Assembly: GCF_031457455.1 (NCBI RefSeq)
Contig: NZ_JAVDWU010000003.1
Span: 310,001-374,000, forward strand
Length of the DNA: 64,000 nt
Source of the DNA: Hydrogenophaga palleronii_A
Lineage (GTDB): Bacteria; Pseudomonadota; Gammaproteobacteria; Burkholderiales; Burkholderiaceae_C
Direction: 5' to 3'
A program made the translations under genes and the position numbers. Below the pieces are notes generated by a model. That model searched no databases. It saw only the letters and a program-made list of their open reading frames with translations, and was not told the DNA's origin. This document shows, piece after piece, positions 8,300-17,600 of this stretch (positions within the stretch are counted from its first letter, which is position 1; each line of letters opens with the position of its first letter).

Positions 8300-9505
8300 A
8301 TGCTTGCACGCCGTCACTTTCTTGCCCTCGCCGCCGCAATCGCCTGCGGCACGGTCGCCTCCACCGCCCATGCCCAGGGCGTGATCAAGATCGGCGAAAT
8401 CAACAGCTACAAGGCACAGCCTGCCTTCCTGGAGCCCTACAAGAAGGGCATGGAACTGGCGGTGGAAGAGATCAACAAGGCCGGCGGCCTGAACGGTCGC
8501 CAGGTGGAACTGGTGGTGCGCGACGACAACGCCAACCCGGGCGACGCCGTACGCGTGGCCGAAGAACTGGTCTCGCGCGAGAAGGTTGACGTGCTGGCCG
8601 GCTCGTTCCTTTCGCACATCGGCCTGGCACTCACCGACTTCGCCAAGCAGAAAAAATTCTTCTTTCTGGCCGGCGAGCCGCTGACCGACAAGATCGTGTG
8701 GGACAACGGCAACCGCTACACCTTCCGCCTGCGCCCGTCCACCTACATGCAGGTGGCCATGCTGGTGCCTGAAGCGTCCAAGATGAAGAAGAAGCGCTGG
8801 GCGCTGGTGTACCCCAACTACGAGTACGGGCAGTCGGCCGCCGCCACCTTCAAGAAGCTGATGAAAGAGGCACAGCCCGACATCGAGTTCGTGACCGAAC
8901 AGGCTTCGCCGCTGGGCCGGGTGGACGCCGGCAGCGTGACGCAGGCCCTGGCCGACGCCAAGCCCGACGCGATCTTCAACGTGCTCTTTGGTGCCGACCT
9001 GGCGCGCTTTGTCCGCGAAGGCAACACGCGTGGCCTGTTCAAGGACCGCGAAGTGGTGAGCCTGCTCACCGGCGAGCCGGAGTACATGGACCCGCTGAAG
9101 GACGAAGCCCCCAATGGCTGGCTGGTCACCGGCTACCCCTGGTACGGCATCGACACCCCCGAGCACAAGGCCTTCCAGAGCGCCTACCAGGCCAAGTTCA
9201 ACGACTACCCGCGCCTGGGTTCGGTGGTGGGCTACAGCACCATCAAATCGCTGGGTGAGGGCATCAAGAAGGCCGGCTCCACCGACACGGAAAAACTCAT
9301 CACCGCGTTCCGTGGCCTGCAGGTGAGCACACCGTTCGGGCCCATCACCTACCGGCCTGAAGACCACCAGTCGACCATGGGTGGCTACGTGGGCCGCACC
9401 AAGAACGAAGGTGGCAAGGGTGTGATGGTGGATTACCGGTATCTGGACGGTGCGGCTTACCTGCCGCCTGCGGCCGAAGCGAAGAAACTGCGTCCGGCGG
9501 AATGA
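8300..9505 (+). CDS. Branched-chain-type ABC transporter substrate-binding protein
   Basis: 401 aa. A Sec signal peptide (RR, hydrophobic core, cleavage near AHA-Q, residues 1-25) precedes a type I periplasmic-binding fold of the LivJ/Leu-Ile-Val class (IKIGEINSY, GMELAVEEINKAGGLNGR, ARDDN-like VVRDDNANPGDA). It begins 95 bp after the second PF06684 gene and is followed by permease and ATPase genes. Ligand is probably nicotinate, nicotinamide or a related heterocycle, inferred only from context. LivJ-class proteins bind many amides and aromatic acids. Confidence 0.9.
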   Translation: MLARRHFLALAAAIACGTVASTAHAQGVIKIGEINSYKAQPAFLEPYKKGMELAVEEINKAGGLNGRQVELVVRDDNANPGDAVRVAEELVSREKVDVLAGSFLSHIGLALTDFAKQKKFFFLAGEPLTDKIVWDNGNRYTFRLRPSTYMQVAMLVPEASKMKKKRWALVYPNYEYGQSAAATFKKLMKEAQPDIEFVTEQASPLGRVDAGSVTQALADAKPDAIFNVLFGADLARFVREGNTRGLFKDREVVSLLTGEPEYMDPLKDEAPNGWLVTGYPWYGIDTPEHKAFQSAYQAKFNDYPRLGSVVGYSTIKSLGEGIKKAGSTDTEKLITAFRGLQVSTPFGPITYRPEDHQSTMGGYVGRTKNEGGKGVMVDYRYLDGAAYLPPAAEAKKLRPAE

Positions 9506-9510
9506 GGGGC

Positions 9511-9618
9511 ACCCCCCTGCGCCGCTGACGCGGCTTCCCCCCTCTCTGGCGCGCCTTCGGCGCTGGGAGGGGGGACGGCAGCTTGGGCCGGCGGAGCCGG
9601 ACCCTCGTTGCCCCTGGA
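9511..9618 (+). repeat. Dispersed GC-rich palindromic repeat, copy A
   Basis: Begins ACCCCCCTGCGCCGCTGACG just after the binding-protein stop codon and ends CCCCTGGA. An inverted copy lies at 30226-30336. The two agree almost throughout except in the central hairpin loop. Inside are GC-rich hairpins (CCCCCCTC...GAGGGGGG and GGCCGGCGGAGCCGG). It sits within the importer operon and could affect transcript stability or partial termination. Confidence 0.75.
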
Positions 9619-9687
9619 TGGGGGCACCTCAGGCGTTGCGTTTGTTGATCCAAAGCTGCGCCTCTCTTCTCACTTAAGGAAGCATTC

Positions 9688-9762
9688 ATGAACTTGCACG
9701 CGTTCACTTGCTGCGGCTCACGCCGGTCACTGCAACACCCACTGCCTGAGGTGTGTTCATGA
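9688..9762 (+). CDS. 24-codon leader ORF with Cys-Cys, coupled to the permease gene
   Basis: ATG at 9688 follows a good Shine-Dalgarno (TTAAGGA, 7-8 bases before). The peptide begins MNLHAFTCCGSRRSLQ and ends ...PEVCS. Its TGA (9760-9762) overlaps the ATG of the permease gene (9759-9761) in an ATGA junction. It has the layout of an upstream ORF whose translation controls the next gene. Three cysteines, two of them adjacent, hint at sensing of cysteine, sulfur or a metal. No homology can be claimed for so short a peptide, and chance is possible. Confidence 0.45.
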   Translation: MNLHAFTCCGSRRSLQHPLPEVCS

Positions 9763-11657
9763 ATTTTTCGGGTTTTGTGGTTCAGTTGCTCAACGGGCTG
9801 GCTGGGGCTTCTTCGCTGTTTCTGGTGGCGGCGGGCTTGTCGCTGATTTTTGGTGTGACGCGCATCGTGAACTTCGCGCACGGGTCGTTCTACATGATCG
9901 GCATTTACGTGGCCTATTCCATGGTGGGCTGGCTGGGCACCGGGCTGGGGTTCTGGCCGGCGCTGCTGCTGGCGGCCCTGGCGGTGGGTGTGCTGGGGGC
10001 GGTGGTGGAGATGGTGCTGCTGCGCCGCATCTACCGCGCGCCCGAACTGTTCCAGTTGCTGGCCACATTTGCACTGGTGCTGGTGCTGCGCGATGGCGTG
10101 CTGTGGCTGTGGGGCGCCGAAGAACTGCTGGGGCCGCGGGCGCCAGGGCTTTCAGGCTCGGTGATGATTCTGGGCCGACAGTTCCCCACTTATGACCTGT
10201 TCCTGATCGTGGTGGGGCCGGCGGTGCTGGGCCTGCTGTGGTTGCTGCTCACCCGCACTCGCTGGGGCACGCTGGTGCGCGCCGCCACGCAGGACCGCGA
10301 GATGGTGAGTGCGCTGGGCGTGAACCAGGCCTGGCTGTTCACCGCCGTGTTCGCGCTGGGTGCGATGCTGGCGGGCCTGGGCGGTGCGCTGCAATTGCCG
10401 CGCGAGCCGGCCAACTTGGAGATGGACCTGCACACCATCGGCGCTGCCTTCGTGGTGGTGGTGGTGGGTGGCATGGGGTCGATCCCGGGTGCCTATGTGG
10501 CGGCCCTGCTGATTGCAGAACTCAAGGCCATCTGCATCTGGCTAGGACTCGTGGATGTGTTTGGTATTCCGGTGAGTTTTTCCAAGCTCACCCTGGTGGT
10601 GGAATTCCTGGTGATGGCCGCGGTGCTGGTGCTGCGCCCCTGGGGCCTGATGGGCAAGCCACAGGGTGCCAGCCGCCACGCGGGCGCAGCCGAAGCACCG
10701 CTGCGACCACCGGGCCTGCCCTTCATGGTCGGCAGTGCGGTGCTGATCCTGTTGCTGGTGGCCATGCCGCCGCTGACCACCGCCTCGCCCTACATCACGG
10801 TGCTGATGATCGACTTGATGATCGCCGCGCTGTTCGCCGCCAGCCTGCACTTCATCATGGGCCCGGCAGGCATGCACTCCTTCGGTCATGCGGCCTACTT
10901 CGGCCTCGGTGCCTACGCCGCCGCGCTGCTCATGCGCACACTGAACCTGCCCATGGAAGCGGCCCTGCTGGCCGCGCCGCTGGCCGCTGGCCTGGGGGCG
11001 CTGCTGTTCGGCTGGTTCGCGGTGCGCCTCTCGGGGGTGTATCTGGCCATGCTCACGCTGGCCTTCGCGCAGATCACCTGGGCGGTGGTGTACCAGTGGG
11101 ACGACTTCACCGGTGGCAGCAACGGCCTGACCGGGGTGTGGCCGTCCGCGTGGCTGGCGGACAAGACCACCTACTACTACCTCACGCTGGCCCTGGTGGT
11201 GGTCGGCGTGATCGCGCTGCGTCGCATGCTGTTCTCCCCCTTTGGCTACGCCATGCGTGCCGGGCGCGACTCGGTGCTGCGGGCCGACGCCATCGGCATC
11301 GACGTGAAGCGGGTGCAATGGATGGCGTTCGTGATTGCGGGTGTGTTCGCCGGCCTGGCCGGTGCGCTGTTCGCGTTTTCCAAAGGCAGCATTTCGCCCG
11401 AGGCCATTGCCGTGGGCAAGTCGGTTGATGGCCTGGTGATGGTGCTGCTGGGTGGCCTGCAGACCCTGGCCGGCCCGGTGGTGGGCGCGGTCACCTTCAC
11501 CTGGCTGCACGACACGGTGGCGCGCAGCACCGACTACTGGCGCGCGCTGCTGGGCGCCATCATTCTGTTGCTGGTGCTTTTGTTCCCGCAGGGCATCGCG
11601 GGCTTCTTCCGCCAGATCTTTGACCGCCGCCGCGACGCGGGCGAGGTGCGCTCATGA
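9759..11657 (+). CDS. Fused LivH-LivM branched-chain-type ABC permease
   Basis: 632 aa. Residues 1 to about 295 form a LivH-type permease (GLSLIFGVTRIVNFAHGSFYMIG start; GGMGSIPGAYVAA loop). After a short linker, residues about 325-620 form a LivM-type permease (GPAGMHSFGHAAYFGLGAYAA; GGLQTLAGPVVGAVTF). Both halves have several membrane helices and their cytoplasmic coupling loops. LivH and LivM are usually separate genes; here one gene supplies the whole membrane channel. The ATG at 9759 overlaps the stop of a small leader ORF; an in-frame GTG six bases upstream is less likely. Confidence 0.9.
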   Translation: MNFSGFVVQLLNGLAGASSLFLVAAGLSLIFGVTRIVNFAHGSFYMIGIYVAYSMVGWLGTGLGFWPALLLAALAVGVLGAVVEMVLLRRIYRAPELFQLLATFALVLVLRDGVLWLWGAEELLGPRAPGLSGSVMILGRQFPTYDLFLIVVGPAVLGLLWLLLTRTRWGTLVRAATQDREMVSALGVNQAWLFTAVFALGAMLAGLGGALQLPREPANLEMDLHTIGAAFVVVVVGGMGSIPGAYVAALLIAELKAICIWLGLVDVFGIPVSFSKLTLVVEFLVMAAVLVLRPWGLMGKPQGASRHAGAAEAPLRPPGLPFMVGSAVLILLLVAMPPLTTASPYITVLMIDLMIAALFAASLHFIMGPAGMHSFGHAAYFGLGAYAAALLMRTLNLPMEAALLAAPLAAGLGALLFGWFAVRLSGVYLAMLTLAFAQITWAVVYQWDDFTGGSNGLTGVWPSAWLADKTTYYYLTLALVVVGVIALRRMLFSPFGYAMRAGRDSVLRADAIGIDVKRVQWMAFVIAGVFAGLAGALFAFSKGSISPEAIAVGKSVDGLVMVLLGGLQTLAGPVVGAVTFTWLHDTVARSTDYWRALLGAIILLLVLLFPQGIAGFFRQIFDRRRDAGEVRS

Positions 11658-11718
11658 GCGCCGCCCGGCCGCTCCGAAGGCGCTCAGCCCCGCAGTGCAC
11701 AGCACGGAGGATTGTTCT

Positions 11719-12510
11719 ATGAGCTTATTGACTGTTCAAGGACTCGGCAAATCGTTCGGCGGCGTCAAGGCTGTCGATGGCATCAGCTTCGAGGTGGCGC
11801 CGGGCGAACTGCTGGCACTGATCGGCCCCAATGGGGCGGGCAAGTCCACCACCTTCAACATGGTCAACGGCCAGATCAAACCCAACACCGGCTCAATCAC
11901 ACTGGGTGGGCGCGAACTCACCGACCTGAAGCCGCGCGAGATCTGGCGCCTGGGGGTGGGACGCACCTTCCAGATCGCCGAGACCTTTTCTTCGCTCACC
12001 GTGGTGGAGAACGTGCAGATGGCGCTGATCTCGGCCGACGGCCGCCTGTTTTCCCTGTGGCGCAAAGCGGCCGAGCACAAACGCGCCGAGGCGCTCGCCC
12101 TGCTGAACCAGGTGGGCATGGCCGCCCAGGCTGACAGACCCTGCAGCGTGCTGGCCTATGGCGATGTGAAGCGGGTGGAGCTGGCGATTGCCATGGCCAA
12201 CGACCCGAAGCTGCTGCTGATGGACGAACCCACTGCCGGCATGGCGCCCAAGGAACGCAACGAGCTGATGGCCCTGACCAAGCGCCTGGTGGTGGAGCGC
12301 GGCATGGCCGTGCTGTTCACCGAACACAGCATGGACGTGGTGTTCGCCTATGCCGACCGAATGATCGTGCTGGCGCGCGGTCGCCTGATTGCCGAGGGCC
12401 AGCCGGCCGAAATCCGCGACCACCCCAAGGTGCAGGAGGTGTACTTCGGCAGTGGCAAGACTTTCGAGAAGAAGACCCCTGGAACCCCGTCCCTGCAGGA
12501 GGCCGCATGA
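11719..12510 (+). CDS. LivG-type ABC transporter ATP-binding protein
   Basis: 263 aa. The Walker A motif GPNGAGKST is near residues 36-44, the LivG-type signature LAYGDVKRVELA replaces LSGGQ, and Walker B is LLLMDEPTAG. The C-terminal stretch (VYFGSGKTFEKK) is typical of the LivG family. The ATG at 11719 follows GGAGG. The gene lies 61 bp after the permease gene, and its TGA overlaps the start of the LivF gene. It energises the importer together with LivF. Confidence 0.93.
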   Translation: MSLLTVQGLGKSFGGVKAVDGISFEVAPGELLALIGPNGAGKSTTFNMVNGQIKPNTGSITLGGRELTDLKPREIWRLGVGRTFQIAETFSSLTVVENVQMALISADGRLFSLWRKAAEHKRAEALALLNQVGMAAQADRPCSVLAYGDVKRVELAIAMANDPKLLLMDEPTAGMAPKERNELMALTKRLVVERGMAVLFTEHSMDVVFAYADRMIVLARGRLIAEGQPAEIRDHPKVQEVYFGSGKTFEKKTPGTPSLQEAA

Positions 12511-13286
12511 CGCTGCTGGATCAACACGATGCCCCTGCGGCCTTTGCCGACACGGCACCCAGGGAGGTTCTGCTGGACGTGAAAGGCATGTCGGCCTGGT
12601 ATGGCGCGGCGCAGATCCTGTTTGGCGTGGACCTGCAGGTGTGCCGGGGCGAAGTGGTGGCGCTGATGGGCCGCAATGGCGCGGGCAAGTCCACCACGCT
12701 CAAGACCATCATGGGCATGGTGCCCAAGCGGCGCGGCAGCACCAGCTTCATGGGGCAAGACGTGTCGCGAAGCGAGGCCCACGCCATCGCTGCGCGCGGC
12801 CTGGGCTTTGTGCCGGAGGACCGGCGCATCTTCACCGACCTGAGCGTGATGGAGAACCTGGAAGTGGGCCGCCAGCCGCCGCGGCGATGGCCCGACGGCA
12901 GCGCCGCACCAGTGTGGACGCCCGAGGCCTTGTTCCAGCTGTTTCCCAACCTGGGCGAGATGCCGAACCGCCCGGGAGGCCGCATGAGCGGTGGCGAGCA
13001 GCAGATGCTCACCGTGGCGCGCACCCTCATGGGCAACCCCTACCTGGTGCTGCTGGACGAACCGTCCGAGGGCGTGGCACCGGTGATCGTGGAGCAAATG
13101 GTGCAGATGATCCTGGCGCTGAAGGCGCAGGGCGTGAGCATCCTGCTGTCCGAGCAGAACATGCACTTCGCCGAACTGGTGTCGGACCGTGCTTATGTGC
13201 TGGAAAAAGGCGAGATCCGCTACGCCGGCGCCATGGCCGAACTGGCCGAGGACGAAGCCGTGCGGCGTGCCTATCTGAGCGTCTAG
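12507..13286 (+). CDS. LivF-type ABC transporter ATP-binding protein
   Basis: 259 aa. Walker A is GRNGAGKST, the signature is MSGGEQQMLTVARTL, and Walker B is LVLLDEPSEG, all normal for LivF. The start overlaps the LivG stop by four bases, so translation is probably coupled. An N-terminal extension of about 20 residues precedes the usual LivF start. It is the last importer gene before the nicotinamidase gene. Confidence 0.93.
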   Translation: MTLLDQHDAPAAFADTAPREVLLDVKGMSAWYGAAQILFGVDLQVCRGEVVALMGRNGAGKSTTLKTIMGMVPKRRGSTSFMGQDVSRSEAHAIAARGLGFVPEDRRIFTDLSVMENLEVGRQPPRRWPDGSAAPVWTPEALFQLFPNLGEMPNRPGGRMSGGEQQMLTVARTLMGNPYLVLLDEPSEGVAPVIVEQMVQMILALKAQGVSILLSEQNMHFAELVSDRAYVLEKGEIRYAGAMAELAEDEAVRRAYLSV

Positions 13287-13363
13287 GGATCGCCGCACAT
13301 GGGCACGCATCGTGCTCGTGTGTAGATCTTTCCGCTTCCGTCCTTTTACCGAAAGAGGTCACC

Positions 13364-14092
13364 ATGAAACCGATGCATCGCCGAAACCTGCTGCGTGGCG
13401 CCACCCTGAGCCTGGTGGCCGGCGCTGGCTGGCCCCTCACCTCCCTGGCCACTGGCGCGATCAAGCCCGATGCGGCGTCTGCCCTGATCGTGGTGGACGT
13501 GCAGAACTGCTTCGTGCCAGGCGGCACGCTGCCGGTGGACAAGGGCGACGAGGTGGTGCCGGTGATCAACCGGCTAGCCAAGGGCTTCAAGAACGTGGTG
13601 CTCACGCAGGACTGGCACACCGAAGACCACGCCTCGTTCGCCAGCACCCACCCGGGCAAGAAACCGTTCGAGACCATCGACCTGTCCTACGGCACGCAGG
13701 TGCTGTGGCCGGACCATTGCGTGCAAGGCACGAAGGACGCCGAGCTGCATCCGGCGCTGTCCATTCCGCACGCACAGGCCATCATCCGCAAGGGCTTTCA
13801 TGCGCAGGTGGACAGCTATTCCGCGCTGCAGGAAGCCGACCGCAAGACCCTCACCGGCCTGGCGGGCTACCTCAAGGAACGCGGCATCAGCAAGCTGTAT
13901 GTGTGCGGGCTGGCCACCGACTTCTGCGTGGCCTGGACGGCGCTGGACTCGCAGGGCATGGGCTTTCAGACCTTCGTGATCGAAGACGCCTCGCGCGGCA
14001 TCGACCTCAACGGCTCGCTGGCCGCCGCCTGGAAACAGATGACCGCCAAGGGCGTGAAGCGCATCCAGTCGGCCGACATCGCCCTGGGCTGA
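13364..14092 (+). CDS. pncA: Nicotinamidase with Tat-type signal peptide
   Basis: 242 aa. The isochorismatase-type nicotinamidase core has the catalytic triad candidates D45 (VVDVQNCF), K143 (IIRKGF) and C188 (CGLATDFCV). D83 and H85 (QDWH) are metal-binding, and WPDHCVQGT follows at 115-123. Unlike ordinary cytoplasmic PncA, it carries about 30 extra N-terminal residues with twin arginines (HRRNLLRGA, R6-R7), a hydrophobic stretch and a possible cleavage near LATGA. This suggests export, so nicotinamide would become nicotinate in the periplasm beside the importer and dehydrogenase. A GAGGT ribosome-binding site precedes ATG 13364. Confidence 0.85.
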   Translation: MKPMHRRNLLRGATLSLVAGAGWPLTSLATGAIKPDAASALIVVDVQNCFVPGGTLPVDKGDEVVPVINRLAKGFKNVVLTQDWHTEDHASFASTHPGKKPFETIDLSYGTQVLWPDHCVQGTKDAELHPALSIPHAQAIIRKGFHAQVDSYSALQEADRKTLTGLAGYLKERGISKLYVCGLATDFCVAWTALDSQGMGFQTFVIEDASRGIDLNGSLAAAWKQMTAKGVKRIQSADIALG

Positions 14093-14152
14093 AGCCTGGA
14101 GCAACGCTGCGCTACAGTGCCCTCACCCCACGGATCGGACCGCGCTCACCGG

Positions 14153-14626
14153 ATGCTCACCCTGACCGTCAACGGAGAACCCCGCGAAGTGGCCGCACAG
14201 GCCAGCGCCCCCTTGCTGGACGTGCTGCGCAACGACTGTGGCCTCAACGGCCCCAAGTACGGCTGCGGGCTGGGCCAGTGCGGCGCCTGCACCGTGCTGG
14301 TCGACGGCGTGGCCGCACGGGCCTGCGTGATCCCGGCCGGGGGCGTGAAGGGGCGCGCCATCACCACATTGGAGGGACTGGGCAGCCGGGATGCGCCACA
14401 CCCTGTGCAACAGGCCTTCATTGACGAACAGGCGGCGCAATGTGGCTACTGCCTCAACGGCATGATCATGATGGCCACCGCCCTGCTGACCGAGAACCCG
14501 CAGCCCACCGAGACCGAGGTGCGCCAGGCGCTCTCCGGCAATCTGTGTCGTTGCGGCACGCACGTGGAGATCGTGCGGGCCGTGCTCATGGCGGCGGACC
14601 GCATGGCGGGGAGCAGAGCAGCATGA
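14153..14626 (+). CDS. nicA: NicA-type [2Fe-2S] subunit of nicotinate dehydrogenase
   Basis: 157 aa. The plant-type ferredoxin cluster uses C38, C43, C46 and C58; the C-terminal four-helix [2Fe-2S] domain uses C97, C100, C132 and C134. This is the small subunit of xanthine-oxidase-family enzymes. Together with the next gene, overlapping by four bases, it matches the two-subunit NicAB nicotinate dehydrogenase of Pseudomonas putida, which hydroxylates nicotinate at C6 and passes electrons to cytochromes. The ATG at 14153 gives the family length. Specificity for nicotinate rests mainly on context. Confidence 0.85.
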   Translation: MLTLTVNGEPREVAAQASAPLLDVLRNDCGLNGPKYGCGLGQCGACTVLVDGVAARACVIPAGGVKGRAITTLEGLGSRDAPHPVQQAFIDEQAAQCGYCLNGMIMMATALLTENPQPTETEVRQALSGNLCRCGTHVEIVRAVLMAADRMAGSRAA

Positions 14627-17600
14627 GTGCATCCGATCGCCTGGCCACCCTGCGCACGCGCAGTGACTTCCTGCAGGCCAGCGGTGTGTTGCTGATCACC
14701 CGCGACCCGCCGCCGCCCCCACCGCCCACGCCCGGCCAACCTGCGGCCGTGCCCGGCAACCCAGCCGAGGGGGTGGAGGTTCTGCTCTCCGTGTGGGACG
14801 ACGGTGAGGTGGTGGCGCTGCACGGCCATGTGGACCTGGGCACCGGCATCCAGACCGCGCTGGCGCAGATCGTGGCCGAAGAACTCGACGTGGGCATGGC
14901 CCGGGTGCGCATGGTGCTGGGCGACACTGCGCGGGCACCCAACCAGGGTGCCACCATTGCCAGCGCCTCGATCCAGATCCACGCCGTGCCGCTGCGCCTG
15001 GCCGCCGCGCAAGCCCGTGCCTTCCTGGTGGCGCGCGCGGCGCAGCACCTGCAATGCGAGGCGGCGGCGCTGGTGGTGAACGACGGCGTGGTGCAGGTGG
15101 CAGGCGATGCCAGTCGCCGCGTGAGCTACGGTGATCTGCTCAACACACAGCGCTTCGAACTGACGCTCGATACAAGCACGCCACTGAAGCCACCCAGCGA
15201 CTACCGCATCGTGGGCACCTCCACGGCGCGCGTGGACATTCCGGCCAAGGCCACCGGCGAACTCAGCTTCGTGCACGACATGCGCGTGCCCGGCATGCTG
15301 CACGGTCGCGTGGTGCGTCCGCCCTATGCCGGTGCCGACCACGGTGACTTCATCGGCAATACGCTGGAATCGGTGGACGAAAGCTCCATCGCCCACATTC
15401 CCGGTGTACGGGCCGTGGTGGTGATCCGCGACTTCGTGGGCGTGGTGGCCGAGCGCGAGGAACACGCCGATCAGGCGGCGCGCGAACTGCGCGTGGTGTG
15501 GAAGGACTGGCCCGGCCTGCCCCGCACCGACGACATCGAACAGGCCCTGCGCGCCAACCCGTCCACCCGACGCGTGCTGGTGGACGAAGGCGACGTGGAG
15601 GCCGCCACCGCCAGTGTCGAACAACGCCTGTCACGCACTTACCTGTGGCCCTACCAGATGCACGCGTCCATCGGGCCTTCGTGCGCGCTGGCCGACTGGC
15701 AAGGCGAGCGCCTCACCGTGTGGGCCGGCACACAGAACCCGCATGTGCTGCGGCTCGACTTGTCGCGCCTGACCGGCCTGGCCGACGTGGCCATTGAGGT
15801 GGTGCGCATGGAAGCCGCCGGCTGCTACGGCCGCAACGGCGCCGACGACGTGGCGGCCGATGCGGCATTGTTGTCGCGCGCGGTGGGCGCGCCGGTGCGG
15901 GTGCAGCTCACACGCGAACAGGAACACCTGTGGGAACCCAAGGGCGCCGCGCAGTGGATGACCGTGGATGGAGGCCTGCAGGCCGATGGCAGCGCGGCTT
16001 ACGACTTCACCACCAGCTACCCGTCCAACGGCGCGCCCACGCTGGCCCTGCTGCTCACGCGCACCATCGAACCCACCGCGCAGGCCTATGAAATGGGCGA
16101 CCGCACCGCGCGCCCGCCTTACGACTACCCGGCGCTGCGCGTGGCCATCCACGACATGCCGCCCATCCTGCGCGCGTCGTGGCTGCGCGGTGTGTCGGCC
16201 CTGCCCAATTCGTTCGCGCACGAGTCGTATGTGGACGAGCTGGCCACCGCGGCAGGAGAAGACCCGGTGGCTTTCCGGCTGCGCCTGCTCAAGGACCCGC
16301 GCGCACACGAATTGCTGGAAGCCACCGCGCGCCGCGCCGGCTGGCGGCCGCACACCGAACCCCAGCAGCAGGGCCGCACCGGCGACATCCTGCACGGCCA
16401 GGGCGTGGCCTATGCGCGCTATGTGCACAGCAAGTGGCCGGGCTTCGGTGCCGCCTGGGCCGCCTGGGTGGCCGATGTGGATGTGAACCAGAAGACGGGC
16501 GAAGTGCATGTGAAGCGCGTGGTTGTGGGACACGACGCAGGGCTGATGATCAACCCCGCTGGCGTGCAGCACCAGATCCACGGCAACGTGATCCAGACCA
16601 CCAGCCGCGCGCTGAAAGAGCGCGTGAGCACCGAACCCGCCAGGAACACGGTGGCCAATGCGGAATGGGGCAGCTACCCCATCCTGAATTTCCGCGAGGT
16701 GCCGGTGATCGACGTGATGATGATGCCGCGCCCGGACCAGCCGCCGCTGGGCGCGGGCGAGTCGTCTTCGGTGCCCGGCACGGCGGCCATTGCCAACGCC
16801 ATCTTCGACGCCACCGGCGTGCGCTTCCGCCAGCCCCCGTTCACGCCCGAGGTGGTGCGCGCCGCCCTCAACCCCTTGCCTGCACCGCAGCAGGCAGCGC
16901 CTGCACCCGCACCGGAACGCCAGGTGCCCGCCAGCGCGCCCTGGCCGCGCCGCCGTTCCGGCTGGGCGCGTGTGCTGGCGCTGGCCGCAGGCTCGCTGGG
17001 CGTGGGCGCCGCGCTGCTCGGCTGGCGTCCGGCCATTGCGCCGGTCGCACCCGCCAGCGCGTCGGTCTACACCGCCGCCACCATCGAACGCGGCCGCGTG
17101 CTGGCCGCAGCGGGTGACTGTGTGGTGTGCCACACGACACCGGGCGGTGTGCCCAACGCGGGCGGACGCGGCATGGCCACACCGTTCGGCACCATCTACA
17201 CCACCAACCTCACACCCGATCCTGACACCGGCATCGGCCGGTGGTCGTTCAGCGCCTTCCAGCGTGCCATGCGCGAAGGCGTCTCGCGCGACGGCCGCCA
17301 TCTGTACCCGGCATTCCCGTACACCGCCTTTGCCCGCCTGAGCGACGACGACCTCACCGCCCTCTACGCCTACCTGATGAGCCAGCCAGCGGTGGCGGCC
17401 GCGCCGCCATCCACCGATCTGGCCTTCCCGTTCAACCAGCGCGCCCTCATGGCCGGCTGGAACGCGCTGTTCCACGACCCCAGGCCCTACCAGCCCGACC
17501 CCAGCCAAACCGTGGAATGGAACCGGGGCGCCTACCTGGTCAACGGCGTGGGCCACTGCGGCGCCTGCCACACGCCGCGCAACGGCCTGGGCGCCGAACA

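Noticed and set aside
9625..9753. 10-bp inverted repeat CACCTCAGGC / GCCTGAGGTG flanking the leader ORF
   Set aside because: Arms are 109 bp apart, short, and one lies inside the leader ORF end; chance in GC-rich DNA is likely.
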